Shown here piece by piece: positions 43,931-51,952 of a stretch of DNA of 64,000 bases (position 1 is the first letter of the stretch; each line of letters starts with the position of its first letter). The stretch covers positions 1,922,001 to 1,986,000 of the forward strand of contig JAXLVB010000002.1 of the NCBI GenBank assembly GCA_046329195.1, in the 5' to 3' direction. The notes below the pieces were generated by a model. The model worked only from the letters and a program-made list of their open reading frames with translations. It had not been told where the DNA came from and did not search any database. Origin of the DNA: JAXLVB01 sp046329195 (GTDB lineage: Bacteria; Bacteroidota; Bacteroidia; Cytophagales; Spirosomataceae). The position numbers and the translations under genes are program-made.

Positions 43931-45163
43931 TGTCCTGCCCCCTGTCTTACGGTACCAGTTTAAAGTAGAGATTCTGATTTAGTTTTTCAAAGTTAGCAGG
44001 TGTTTGATATTTCAAGCAGGAATGTGGCCTTAGAAAATTATAGTTGCTGTGCCAGGTTGTCAACAGGTCGTTGATTTCCTCGAGAGAATAGAACCAATTC
44101 AAGTTCAGGCACTCCTTCCGAAGCGTTCCGTTGAGGCGTTCGATGATTCCGTTCTGGGTCGGCTTACCCGGTTGGATGAACTTGATTTCAACACCCCTGG
44201 CCGCTGCCCACCCAGCAAGCGCTTGGCTGATGAATTCCGGCCGTTGTCGCAGCGGACATAGCGGGGGAAACCCCTGATTTGGCCAATCCTGTCGAGGGTT
44301 TCCACCAGTTTGGGGGCGGTGATGCTGGCAGCTGCCTCCACCCAGAGGTCTTTTCTCGAGCACTCGTCCACCACGTTTATGATTCGCACGCTCTGCTGTT
44401 TGTCCCCCATCACCCACTCGCTCAGGAAGTCCATCGCCCAGCCTTCGTTGATTTTCTCTGGCGGTAGCAAACCCTCGAAGACCCGCTTGATGCGGGGCTT
44501 TTTTGGGTTCCTGTGCAGGCTTAGTCTTGCGCTCTGATAAAGCCGGTATGCACGGTGCCTGCCGATTCCTTCGCCTTGGTTCTTCAGGTAGGCCAACATC
44601 AGGCGGAAGCCCCATGCCGGGTGTTCCCGCCTAATCTGCTTCATCCTTTCCACCCAATGGGTTAAATCGGTGGTCATGGCCGTCGATTTGCGCTCTTTCT
44701 GCTCATACGCTGTCGAGCGTCTCAGGCGCAGCCACTGGCAGATGCGGCGTTTGCTCAACCCGGCCTGTTTACCCTGTACATGACCCATCAGTTCCACCTT
44801 TGCTGCTGAACTTCTTTTTAGGAACTCCACCGCCTCGCTGACCACCTCGTGCTTGAGTTGCAGCTCGGCGTACATCTTTTTGAGGCGGAGGTTTTCCTGT
44901 TCGAGTTCCTTGAGTCGGCGCTTGTCCTCGTGCTGTTCCGTCTCTGCCTCGTTCTTCCACTTGTAGAACGTGGCTGGGCTTATTTGGTGTTCTTCGCACA
45001 GTGCCTCTACTGTCTTGGCTCCTTTCAGGTAGCTGTCCAGTATGGCTCTGCGCTGGCTCTCGTTGAATCTGCTCTTTCGCATGGTGCTTGTTTTAAGTGT
45101 GAAAATAATTGTTGTCCATTATTTCTCTACTTATTTTTGGCACCGCTCTCTGGGGGCAGGACA
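43931..45163 (-). mobile_element. IS3-family insertion sequence, right copy (inverted)
   Basis: This 1233-bp element has the same termini as the left copy: TGTCCTGCCCCC at 43931-43942 and GGGGGCAGGACA at 45152-45163. Its transposase runs on the minus strand, so the pair forms an inverted arrangement around 42041-43930. It differs from the left copy by small indels, including a 5-base deletion near the orfA/orfB junction. No target duplication is apparent (left flank GTTTTTG, right flank TAGGGAA). Confidence 0.9.
43947..45082 (-). pseudogene. IS3-family transposase, orfA-orfB fused with one frameshift
   Basis: From ATG 45082 the frame covers OrfA (start MRKSRFNESQRRAILDSYLK) and runs on without frameshifting into OrfB (FLKRSSAAKVELMGHVQGK) because a short deletion has removed the slippery junction. 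The frame breaks near 44238-44242 at GACAACGGCC, where a lost base changes DNGPEFISQ to DNGRNSS; the downstream frame to 43947 encodes the rest (EIKFIQPGKPTQNGIIERLN through FKLVP). The same loss is in the left copy. Catalytic second Asp and Glu regions are out of frame, so it is probably inactive. Confidence 0.85.
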
Positions 45164-45633
45164 TAGGGAATATAAATATTATTCCAATTAAGGATGAAGT
45201 CATTGATTCTTTTCTTTCAGGTGATTTGATTTCAAGTGATTTTACAAGTGGACATATATTTGCACCTTCTGAAAGAAATAGGGTCAAATATTTATACATT
45301 CAAAATATTATATGTATTGCAAGTGAAGAAGCATTAATTGAATGTTTAAGCAATCTTTCTTTAGTTATAACTCGACTTTGTGCAGACATAAATAGTATTA
45401 AGAAAGTATTTTGTTTAGCGGTATCACCTGAAATTAAACACCTAATGCCCATTTTAAATTTTATTAAATACACGGACACACAATCATTTAGAAGAGATGG
45501 ACACGAAGAAGCTATTTACCATACTGGTATTAGGCAAATTCTAATTGGTGTTTCAGACATATTTAGAAATAACCCTAAGTATGAACTAACTTATAAAAAT
45601 ATCTTAGCCTTACTGGGTACTCTTAAAATGTAA
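45164..45633 (+). pseudogene. 5'-truncated gene of unknown function, cut by the right IS copy
   Basis: An open frame of about 155 residues continues directly out of the IS end: DIGNINIIPIKDEVIDSF through NILALLGTLKM. It has no start of its own after the IS; a TTG inside the IS end (45109) yields a hydrophobic signal-like stretch by chance. No family is recognised; the sequence is helical and AT-rich like the neighbouring cassette. It is probably the 3' remnant of a chromosomal or earlier-acquired gene. Confidence 0.5.
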
Positions 45634-45677
45634 TCATGGGGTGCAATTCAACACTACGCAGGCTCTTTTTTGAATAG

Positions 45678-45869
45678 TTGTGTGGTAAGATCAAATTTGT
45701 TGCTTCGTGTATTAGCTACTTTTCTTCCGTTGACAACAAACACATTATTGACTTAGTTGTGTTTCTTTACGAGAACGGACAAAAACAAATTGCCGATGAA
45801 TTTTGCAACAAAATGGCAAAACAGGGACATGAATTTATTATTGAGATACACAACAAATATAAGGATTGA
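45678..45869 (+). CDS. Small hypothetical ORF (possible remnant)
   Basis: A frame of 63 codons starts at GTG and ends GHEFIIEIHNKYKD. It looks like the C-terminal part of a helical protein (LVVFLYENGQKQIADEFCNK), but upstream in-frame stops prevent extension. It may be a fragment left from the same insertion/deletion events as the preceding remnant. No family recognised. Confidence 0.25.
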   Translation: MCGKIKFVASCISYFSSVDNKHIIDLVVFLYENGQKQIADEFCNKMAKQGHEFIIEIHNKYKD

Positions 45870-46125
45870 AAATACAGAGCTTTTGATGACTATGATATAA
45901 TATAAATTTAAATCCCACTTTCCCTAATCTGCAATCAGGGTATGATGGATTAGCGGTTCTAACTCATTTCCCCCACTATCACTTGTACAGATTGGGCAGT
46001 GCTATTCTTTCAGAACCTCTTCCACCCCACCCCCCATCAATTTTTCCCCTTCCTGCTAGCAGAAGATACCAGTTCTTGTGATTTTCTTTATTTTTAGGCC
46101 AAAACCAATTTCCTCTATAACCTCT
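45870..46125. other. Non-coding gap between the IS region and the FAD oxidoreductase operon
   Basis: No gene is seen. The first part is AT-rich like the inserted cassette; from about 45960 the composition returns to the chromosomal average, so the right border of the acquired segment may lie here. A C-rich stretch (CCACCCCACCCCCC) is at 46023-46036. Promoter elements were not clear. Confidence 0.4.
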
Positions 46126-47775
46126 ATGAATTCTCCTTTTCGGGTAGCCAGTATGGTTGCCTTCTTTTTGGTCCTGACCAGCTTTACGCCCAAAGTCACC
46201 CTTCAAACGGCCGATGTGATTGTGTATGGAGGTACATCGGCGGCCATTATAGCCGCTGTGCAGGTCAAAAAGATGGGTAAATCGGTTATCGTTGTCTCGC
46301 CAGACATTCACTTGGGAGGGCTGTCGTCGGGGGGCTTAGGCTATACCGATACGGGCAACAAAGAAGTGATTGGGGGGCTTTCGAGGGAGTTTTATCACCG
46401 CATTTATCAGCATTACCAACAGCCCAACAACTGGACCTGGCAACGCCAAGAAGAGTACGGCAACAAAGGCCAAGGAACCCCCGCCATAGACGGCGATAAC
46501 CGCACGATGTGGATTTTTGAACCCCATGCCGCCGAACAGGTCTTTGAGGATTTTGTCCACGAAAACCAGCTCCGTGTGGACCGCAACCAATGGCTCGACC
46601 GCTCGTCAAACGGCATCGTCAAAAAAGACGGGAAGATTGTTTCGTTCCGCACGCTCAGTGGGGTTACGTACCAAGGAAGCATGTTTATTGATGCCACTTA
46701 CGAAGGCGACTTGATGGCCTTGGCAGGCGTGCGCTATCACGTGGGGCGTGAAGCCAATCGTGTGTATGGAGAAACATGGAACGGCGTGCAAACCGATGTA
46801 TTTCATCATGGGCATCATTTCAAAGCCAAGATTAGCCCCTACAAGATAGCCGGAGACCCTCGCAGTGGTTTGCTGCCCGAGGTTTCGGCATTGCCTCCGG
46901 GTGAGTATGGCAGTGGCGATAACAAAATCCAAGCCTATTGCTTTAGGATGTGCCTGAGCAATCATCCTGACAATCGGATTCCGTTTCCAAGACCCGTCGG
47001 CTATGACCCAGACCGCTATGAGTTGTATGCTCGGGTGTTTGCATCGGGTTGGCGAGAAACCTTTGATAAATTTGACCCGATTCCAAACCGCAAAACCGAC
47101 ACCAACAATCACGGCCCCTTCAGCACCGATTATATTGGCAAAAACTATGACTACCCCGAGGCCAACTACGCCCGCCGTCGGCAGATTATCAAGCAGCATG
47201 AGCTTTATCAAAAAGGCTTGATGTATTTTTTGCAAAACGACCTTCGTGTGCCCACCGAGGTACAAGTCAGAATGAGGGAGTGGGGGCTTCCCAAAGACGA
47301 GTTCAAGGACAATGGTCACTGGCCGCACCAGCTCTACATTAGAGAAGCCCGCCGAATGATTGGTACTTTTGTGATGAAAGAAGCCGATGCGTTGGGCAAA
47401 ACCCAAGTGCCCAACCCCATTGGCATGGGCTCTTACACCTTAGATTCGCACAATATTCAACGCTATGTAAAGTCAGATGGGTCTGTTCAGAACGAAGGTG
47501 ACATCGGCGTTCACCCCGACCGCCCTTATTCGATTGCCTATGGGTCTATTTTACCCAACGAAGCAGAATGTGCGAACCTACTAGTACCCGTATGTGTATC
47601 GAGTTCTCATATTGCATACGGGTCTATTCGGATGGAGCCTGTGTTTATGATCTTGGGACAGTCGGCAGCTACGGCGGCAGTGCTTGCTATTGAACACAAC
47701 ACCTCGCCCCAACGGTTGCCTTACGAAATCCTCAAGGCTGCTTTGCTCAAAGACCATCAAATTGTAGAGCGCTAA
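46126..47775 (+). CDS. Exported FAD-dependent oxidoreductase (FAD_oxidored / xanthan-lyase-like family)
   Basis: This protein has 549 residues from ATG 46126. The preceding in-frame stretch is unlikely because the segment after ATG 46126 (MNSPFRVASMVAFFLVLTSF) makes a good signal peptide. The dinucleotide-binding motif is VIVYGGTSAAIIAAVQ, followed by LGGLSSGGLGYTD, GLSREFYHRI and FIDATYEGDLMALAG, all usual for this Bacteroidota-rich family. It probably oxidises a sugar-derived or small organic substrate in the periplasm; substrate unknown. A fused FAD/Fe-S dehydrogenase gene follows after 12 bp. Confidence 0.8.
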   Translation: MNSPFRVASMVAFFLVLTSFTPKVTLQTADVIVYGGTSAAIIAAVQVKKMGKSVIVVSPDIHLGGLSSGGLGYTDTGNKEVIGGLSREFYHRIYQHYQQPNNWTWQRQEEYGNKGQGTPAIDGDNRTMWIFEPHAAEQVFEDFVHENQLRVDRNQWLDRSSNGIVKKDGKIVSFRTLSGVTYQGSMFIDATYEGDLMALAGVRYHVGREANRVYGETWNGVQTDVFHHGHHFKAKISPYKIAGDPRSGLLPEVSALPPGEYGSGDNKIQAYCFRMCLSNHPDNRIPFPRPVGYDPDRYELYARVFASGWRETFDKFDPIPNRKTDTNNHGPFSTDYIGKNYDYPEANYARRRQIIKQHELYQKGLMYFLQNDLRVPTEVQVRMREWGLPKDEFKDNGHWPHQLYIREARRMIGTFVMKEADALGKTQVPNPIGMGSYTLDSHNIQRYVKSDGSVQNEGDIGVHPDRPYSIAYGSILPNEAECANLLVPVCVSSSHIAYGSIRMEPVFMILGQSAATAAVLAIEHNTSPQRLPYEILKAALLKDHQIVER

Positions 47776-47787
47776 TCACCCAAGGCC

Positions 47788-50613
47788 ATGAATTACCTGC
47801 AAGACCTTCACACTTTTCTTCCGCCCGAACGCATCAAGGCCCGCCTCATTGACCGCTACGCCTACGCAAGCGATGCCAGTCATTTTTTCTTGGTGCCAAA
47901 GGCCGTCGTGCAACCTTGTACCATCGCCGAAATCCAACAGCTTTTTCAGTGGGCACACCGTCATCGGATGCCCCTGACCTTCCGAACGGGCGGCACGAGC
48001 CTGTCGGGGCAGGCTTCTACCGATAATATCTTGGTGGACTTGAGTCGCTTTTGGCGAAAAGCCCAGCCCGAAAACAACGGCCTACAGCTTCGGGTAGAGC
48101 CTTCGGTCATTGGAGCAAATGCCAACCTTGTCCTCAAAAAATACGGTCGAAAAATCGGCCCCGACCCAGCCAGCATTAACGCCTGTATGCTGGGAGGGAT
48201 TTTGTCGAACAATTCGAGTGGGATGTGCTGCGGCGTGCAGTACAACGCCTACCACACCATGAAGTCCATTCGGTTTGTACTGCCCAATGGCCTGATTTTC
48301 AACACCGAAGAACCAACCGATTACGCTCGTTTTGAGGCAGAAGTACCCCAAATAGCCCAAGGATTAACCCACTTACGGTCTCGGGTTTTGGCCAACGCTA
48401 CCCTCACCGACCGAATCCGAAGCAAATACAAGCAAAAAAACACGGTGGGTTACAGCCTCAACGCCTTTGTGGACTATGAGCATCCCTTAGACATCTTGGC
48501 ACATTTGCTCATTGGTGCCGAAGGAACGCTGGCCTTTATTGCGGAGGCTGTCTTGCATACCCTGCCCGATTTGCCGCATAAAATTACGGGGATGCTTTAC
48601 TTTGAAAGCCCCGAAGCCGCAGGCTATGCCATTCCACAAATGAAAGCCACAAAAGCCGAAGCCCTGGAATTTATGGACAGACCCTCGCTCCGCTCGGTCG
48701 AAAATATGGAAGGCGTCCCTCCTATTTTGCAAACCCTACCAGAACGAGCAGCAGCGATTTTGGTTGAGTTTCAAGCCAATACCCTCGAAGCCGTACAACA
48801 ACTCTATCAAGATGGTTTGGAGGTTTTCAATACGTTTCCACTGATAGTGCCGCCACAGTTTACCCAACAACCCGACGAACAGGCCATGCTTTGGAAAATC
48901 CGCAAGGGCTTGTACCCCTCGGCAGCGGGAATCAGAGCAAAAAAAACCTCGGCTATGATGGAAGATTTGAACTTCCCGACCGAGCGCTTGGGCGAGGCTA
49001 TCGTTGATATACAACGGCTATTTGCCAAATACGGTTACCACGACGGCATTGTGTTTGGGCATATCAAAGATGGTAACTTGCATTTCTGCTTGGCTCAAAA
49101 CTTCTCAGAACCCTCTGAGGTAAAGCGCTTTACCGATTTTCACGATGAGATATTTGAGTTGGTACTTCACAAATACGACGGCGCTCTCAAGGCCGAACAT
49201 GGCACTGGTCGAGCCGTAGCTCCGTATGTGGAAGCATCGTGGGGACCCGAAGCCTACCAAATCATGCAAGAACTCAAAGCACTCATTGACCCGCATCGGG
49301 TGTTGAACCCGGGTATTATTTTGAGCCAAGACAAAAACATCCACCTCCGAGACCTCAAAAAAATGCCGATTGTTGAGGACGAAGTGGACAAATGCGTAGA
49401 ATGTGGTTTTTGCGAACGACGATGCCCCAGCCGTGATTTTACGATGACTCCACGCCAACGCATTAGCGTGAGGCGCTCGCTCAAACGACTTGCAGATGCA
49501 GGCCAAACCACAGCCTATCAAGCCATTTGGGATGACTACCAGTTCAGCGGATTAGATACCTGTGCGGTGGATGGTATGTGTGCTACCGATTGTCCCGTGA
49601 GCATCAATACAGGCTTGCTTGTCAAGCGATTAAGACAAGAAAAACATTCAGATTCGGAGCAACGGAGGGCCTTGATGGTAGCTACCAACTTCAAATGGGT
49701 TGAAAAATCAGCCCGATGGGCGCTCCAAACAGGATTCTTTTTTAATTCGGTTTTCGGGAAAAATTTTATGTCCAACCTGACCCAACAGGTCAAACGACTC
49801 GCCCCAAGCGTTCCGCTTTGGAGCAAACACCTTAGCCCTCCCGCCTCTGTAAAAACCTCCAGTTTGCCCAATGAGGCAACAACCAGCACCTCGTTGCGTA
49901 TTCTTTACTTTTCGAGTTGTATTACTCGCATGATGGGCGGCGATGCGTTTCAGACCATTCAGCGTGTTTGCCACAAAGCTAACGTACAACTCCTTGTACC
50001 TGAAGACATTGCTGGCACTTGCTGTGGACAGGTGTTTTCGTCTAAGGGATTTACGGAAGCCTACCGTTTTACGGCCAACCAGACCATTCAGAAACTGTGG
50101 CACAGCTCTCAACAAGGGCAAATTCCTGTTGTGCTGGATGGCACCAGTTGTACCCAAACCCTCAAAACAAGTCGCCCGTATCTAAGCCTAGACAACCAAC
50201 AACGCTTTGACCAACTCCAAATTTTAGACTCAATTGACTTTGCCGCCGACATCCTGTTGCCCCGCCTCCACATCACTAACATCAAAAAACGGATTGTCTT
50301 TCACCCTGTATGTTCTGTAAGTAAAATGAATTTATTGGGAAAAATCCAGCAAATTGGCAAGGCTTGTGCACTGGAAGCCGACATACCTGCTTTGGCGGGT
50401 TGCTGTGGCATGGCCGGCGACCGTGGATTTTATTTCCCTGCGCTCACGCAAGCCGCTACCAAAGCTGAAGCACAGGAAGTCAACATTCACACTTACGATG
50501 GTTACTACTCATCAGGCAAAACTTGCGAAATGGCACTTTCTGAAGCCGTGGGGCATCGCTACGAATCCATTCTGAAATTACTCGACGACGTTTCGGTAGC
50601 ATCAAACCAGTAA
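47788..50613 (+). CDS. FAD- and 4Fe-4S-containing 2-hydroxyacid dehydrogenase (YdiJ/D-lactate dehydrogenase type)
   Basis: This 941-residue fusion has an FAD_binding_4 domain at about 37-245 (TFRTGGTSLSGQ, GGILSNNSSGMCCG). The FAD-oxidase C-terminal domain at about 275-520 carries HIKDGNLHF and KYDGALKAEHGTG. A ferredoxin-like part has Cys536 in CVECGFCERRCPS and a second cluster CAVDGMCATDCPV. Two CCG-type segments follow (SSCITRMMG ... CCGQVF; CCGMAGD). Enzymes of this design oxidise D-2-hydroxyacids such as D-lactate or 2-hydroxyglutarate and pass electrons to the quinone pool. The aminotransferase gene follows closely, which suggests a shared carbon pathway. Confidence 0.88.
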   Translation: MNYLQDLHTFLPPERIKARLIDRYAYASDASHFFLVPKAVVQPCTIAEIQQLFQWAHRHRMPLTFRTGGTSLSGQASTDNILVDLSRFWRKAQPENNGLQLRVEPSVIGANANLVLKKYGRKIGPDPASINACMLGGILSNNSSGMCCGVQYNAYHTMKSIRFVLPNGLIFNTEEPTDYARFEAEVPQIAQGLTHLRSRVLANATLTDRIRSKYKQKNTVGYSLNAFVDYEHPLDILAHLLIGAEGTLAFIAEAVLHTLPDLPHKITGMLYFESPEAAGYAIPQMKATKAEALEFMDRPSLRSVENMEGVPPILQTLPERAAAILVEFQANTLEAVQQLYQDGLEVFNTFPLIVPPQFTQQPDEQAMLWKIRKGLYPSAAGIRAKKTSAMMEDLNFPTERLGEAIVDIQRLFAKYGYHDGIVFGHIKDGNLHFCLAQNFSEPSEVKRFTDFHDEIFELVLHKYDGALKAEHGTGRAVAPYVEASWGPEAYQIMQELKALIDPHRVLNPGIILSQDKNIHLRDLKKMPIVEDEVDKCVECGFCERRCPSRDFTMTPRQRISVRRSLKRLADAGQTTAYQAIWDDYQFSGLDTCAVDGMCATDCPVSINTGLLVKRLRQEKHSDSEQRRALMVATNFKWVEKSARWALQTGFFFNSVFGKNFMSNLTQQVKRLAPSVPLWSKHLSPPASVKTSSLPNEATTSTSLRILYFSSCITRMMGGDAFQTIQRVCHKANVQLLVPEDIAGTCCGQVFSSKGFTEAYRFTANQTIQKLWHSSQQGQIPVVLDGTSCTQTLKTSRPYLSLDNQQRFDQLQILDSIDFAADILLPRLHITNIKKRIVFHPVCSVSKMNLLGKIQQIGKACALEADIPALAGCCGMAGDRGFYFPALTQAATKAEAQEVNIHTYDGYYSSGKTCEMALSEAVGHRYESILKLLDDVSVASNQ

Positions 50614-50645
50614 ATACATCAAACCTAAACGATAAAAGCTTACTC

Positions 50646-51755
50646 ATGAATTACCGCTTTAACCCTCCTACCCGACTACTCATGGGTCCCGGCCCATCGG
50701 ATGCCCATCCACGAGTACTCAAAGCCATGGCCAGCCCACTCATTGGGCATTTAGACCCCGCTTTTGTACAAATGATGGACGAAATCAAGAGCATGATTCA
50801 ACAGACCTTTCGTACCCAAAACCAGCTTACTTTTGTGGTATCAGCTCCCGGAAGTGCTGGTATGGAAACCTGTTTAGTTAATCTATTAGAACCTGGTGAT
50901 GAGTGCATTATCTGCGTCAATGGTGTATTTGGAAGTCGTATGGTGGACATTGCTCAGCGTTGTGGAGCTACGGTGCATCAAGTCACTAACGAATGGGGCA
51001 AAGTGACCGAACCTACGCAAGTCAAAAAAGCACTAGAAGCGTGTCCAAGCCCTAAACTCGTCGCACTGGTACATGCCGAGACCTCAACAGGTGCCTTGCA
51101 GCCACTCGAAGAAATTAGCGATTTGGTACACAATGCAGGCGCACTGTTGGTCGTAGATGCCGTGACCTCCTTCTGTGGCGTGCCGCTCGAAGTGGACAAA
51201 TGGAACATAGATGCCATTTATACAGGCACTCAAAAATGCCTCAGTGCGCCTCCAGGTTTGTCGCCGGTTAGCTTTTCGGATGCCGCCGTCAAGGCACTCG
51301 AAAACCGCAAAACCAAAGTACAAAGTTGGTTTTTGGACCTTACAATGGTTAAAAACTACTGGTCGGGAGCAAAACGAGCTTACCATCACACAGGCCCGAT
51401 TTCGTCTATTTTTGCCTTGCACGAAGCCCTGAACATTGTATTGGAAGAAGGGTTAGAAAATCGCTGGGCAAGGCATCAGGTCATTCATCAACACCTCAAA
51501 ACAGAGTTAGAGAAACGAGGGTTTCGGTTTGTAGTAGAAGAACCTTACCGCCTACCCAATCTCAATTCGGTTTATTTGCCAGAAGGCTATGACGAAGCTA
51601 CCTTGCGGTCTGCACTATTAGAGCAATACAACATCGAAGTCGGGGCAGGATTAGGAGCATTTGCCGGAAAAATCTGGCGAATAGGCATCATGGGCGAAAG
51701 CGCCACCAAAAACCACGTCAATGCCCTCATGGGAGCCTTGGATGAGTTGATGTAA
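50646..51755 (+). CDS. Class V aminotransferase, alanine-glyoxylate / serine-pyruvate type
   Basis: This 369-residue protein has usual length for PLP-dependent fold-type I class V. Motifs: RLLMGPGPSDAHPRVLKAMA at the N-terminus, TFVVSAPGSAGMETCLVNLL, the Asp that binds PLP in LLVVDAVTSF, and the Schiff-base lysine Lys197 in YTGTQKCLSAPPG. The C-terminal GLGAFAGKIWRIGIMGE holds the substrate-binding Arg. It converts glyoxylate to glycine with alanine or serine as donor. Beside a 2-hydroxyacid dehydrogenase it could recycle glyoxylate. Confidence 0.9.
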   Translation: MNYRFNPPTRLLMGPGPSDAHPRVLKAMASPLIGHLDPAFVQMMDEIKSMIQQTFRTQNQLTFVVSAPGSAGMETCLVNLLEPGDECIICVNGVFGSRMVDIAQRCGATVHQVTNEWGKVTEPTQVKKALEACPSPKLVALVHAETSTGALQPLEEISDLVHNAGALLVVDAVTSFCGVPLEVDKWNIDAIYTGTQKCLSAPPGLSPVSFSDAAVKALENRKTKVQSWFLDLTMVKNYWSGAKRAYHHTGPISSIFALHEALNIVLEEGLENRWARHQVIHQHLKTELEKRGFRFVVEEPYRLPNLNSVYLPEGYDEATLRSALLEQYNIEVGAGLGAFAGKIWRIGIMGESATKNHVNALMGALDELM

Positions 51756-51785
51756 CGAGCAAAACCCTTTTTTCTATACAAACTT

Positions 51786-51815
51786 TTTGAGTACACTGTA
51801 AACTAAATAACTTTG
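51786..51815 (+). promoter_or_regulatory. Bacteroidota-type promoter for the GH95 gene
   Basis: TTTG at 51786-51789 and TAACTTTG at 51808-51815 match the -33 and -7 boxes (TTTG, TAnnTTTG), with an 18-base gap that is one short of the usual 19-21. The transcription start should be about 51821, giving a leader of about 130 nt before ATG 51953. Confidence 0.5.
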
Positions 51816-51848
51816 ATTTTTACCCGCATAAGGTCGCAGATTCAAAAA

Positions 51849-51881
51849 CGCTGATTTTCGCAGACTAAAACAAAATCAGCG
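51849..51881 (+). repeat. Hairpin in the GH95 leader
   Basis: CGCTGATTTT (51849-51858) and AAAATCAGCG (51872-51881) form a 10-bp perfect stem with a 13-base loop, inside the predicted untranslated leader of the GH95 gene. A CGCAGATT-type motif lies just before it (51834-51841) and a related CGCAGACT in the loop, so it may be an interspersed intergenic repeat rather than a dedicated regulator. Confidence 0.45.
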
Positions 51882-51952
51882 AGCAGCTGTGGGGTGAATT
51901 TTACAGAAACGTAGTTTACAACATATTGAGTTCTCCTCTAAACCTATCATTT

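Noticed and set aside
43947..44615. Independent gene on the minus strand in the right IS copy
   Set aside because: Its first part is out of frame with OrfB and its last part is the true OrfB C-terminus; both belong to one frameshifted transposase.
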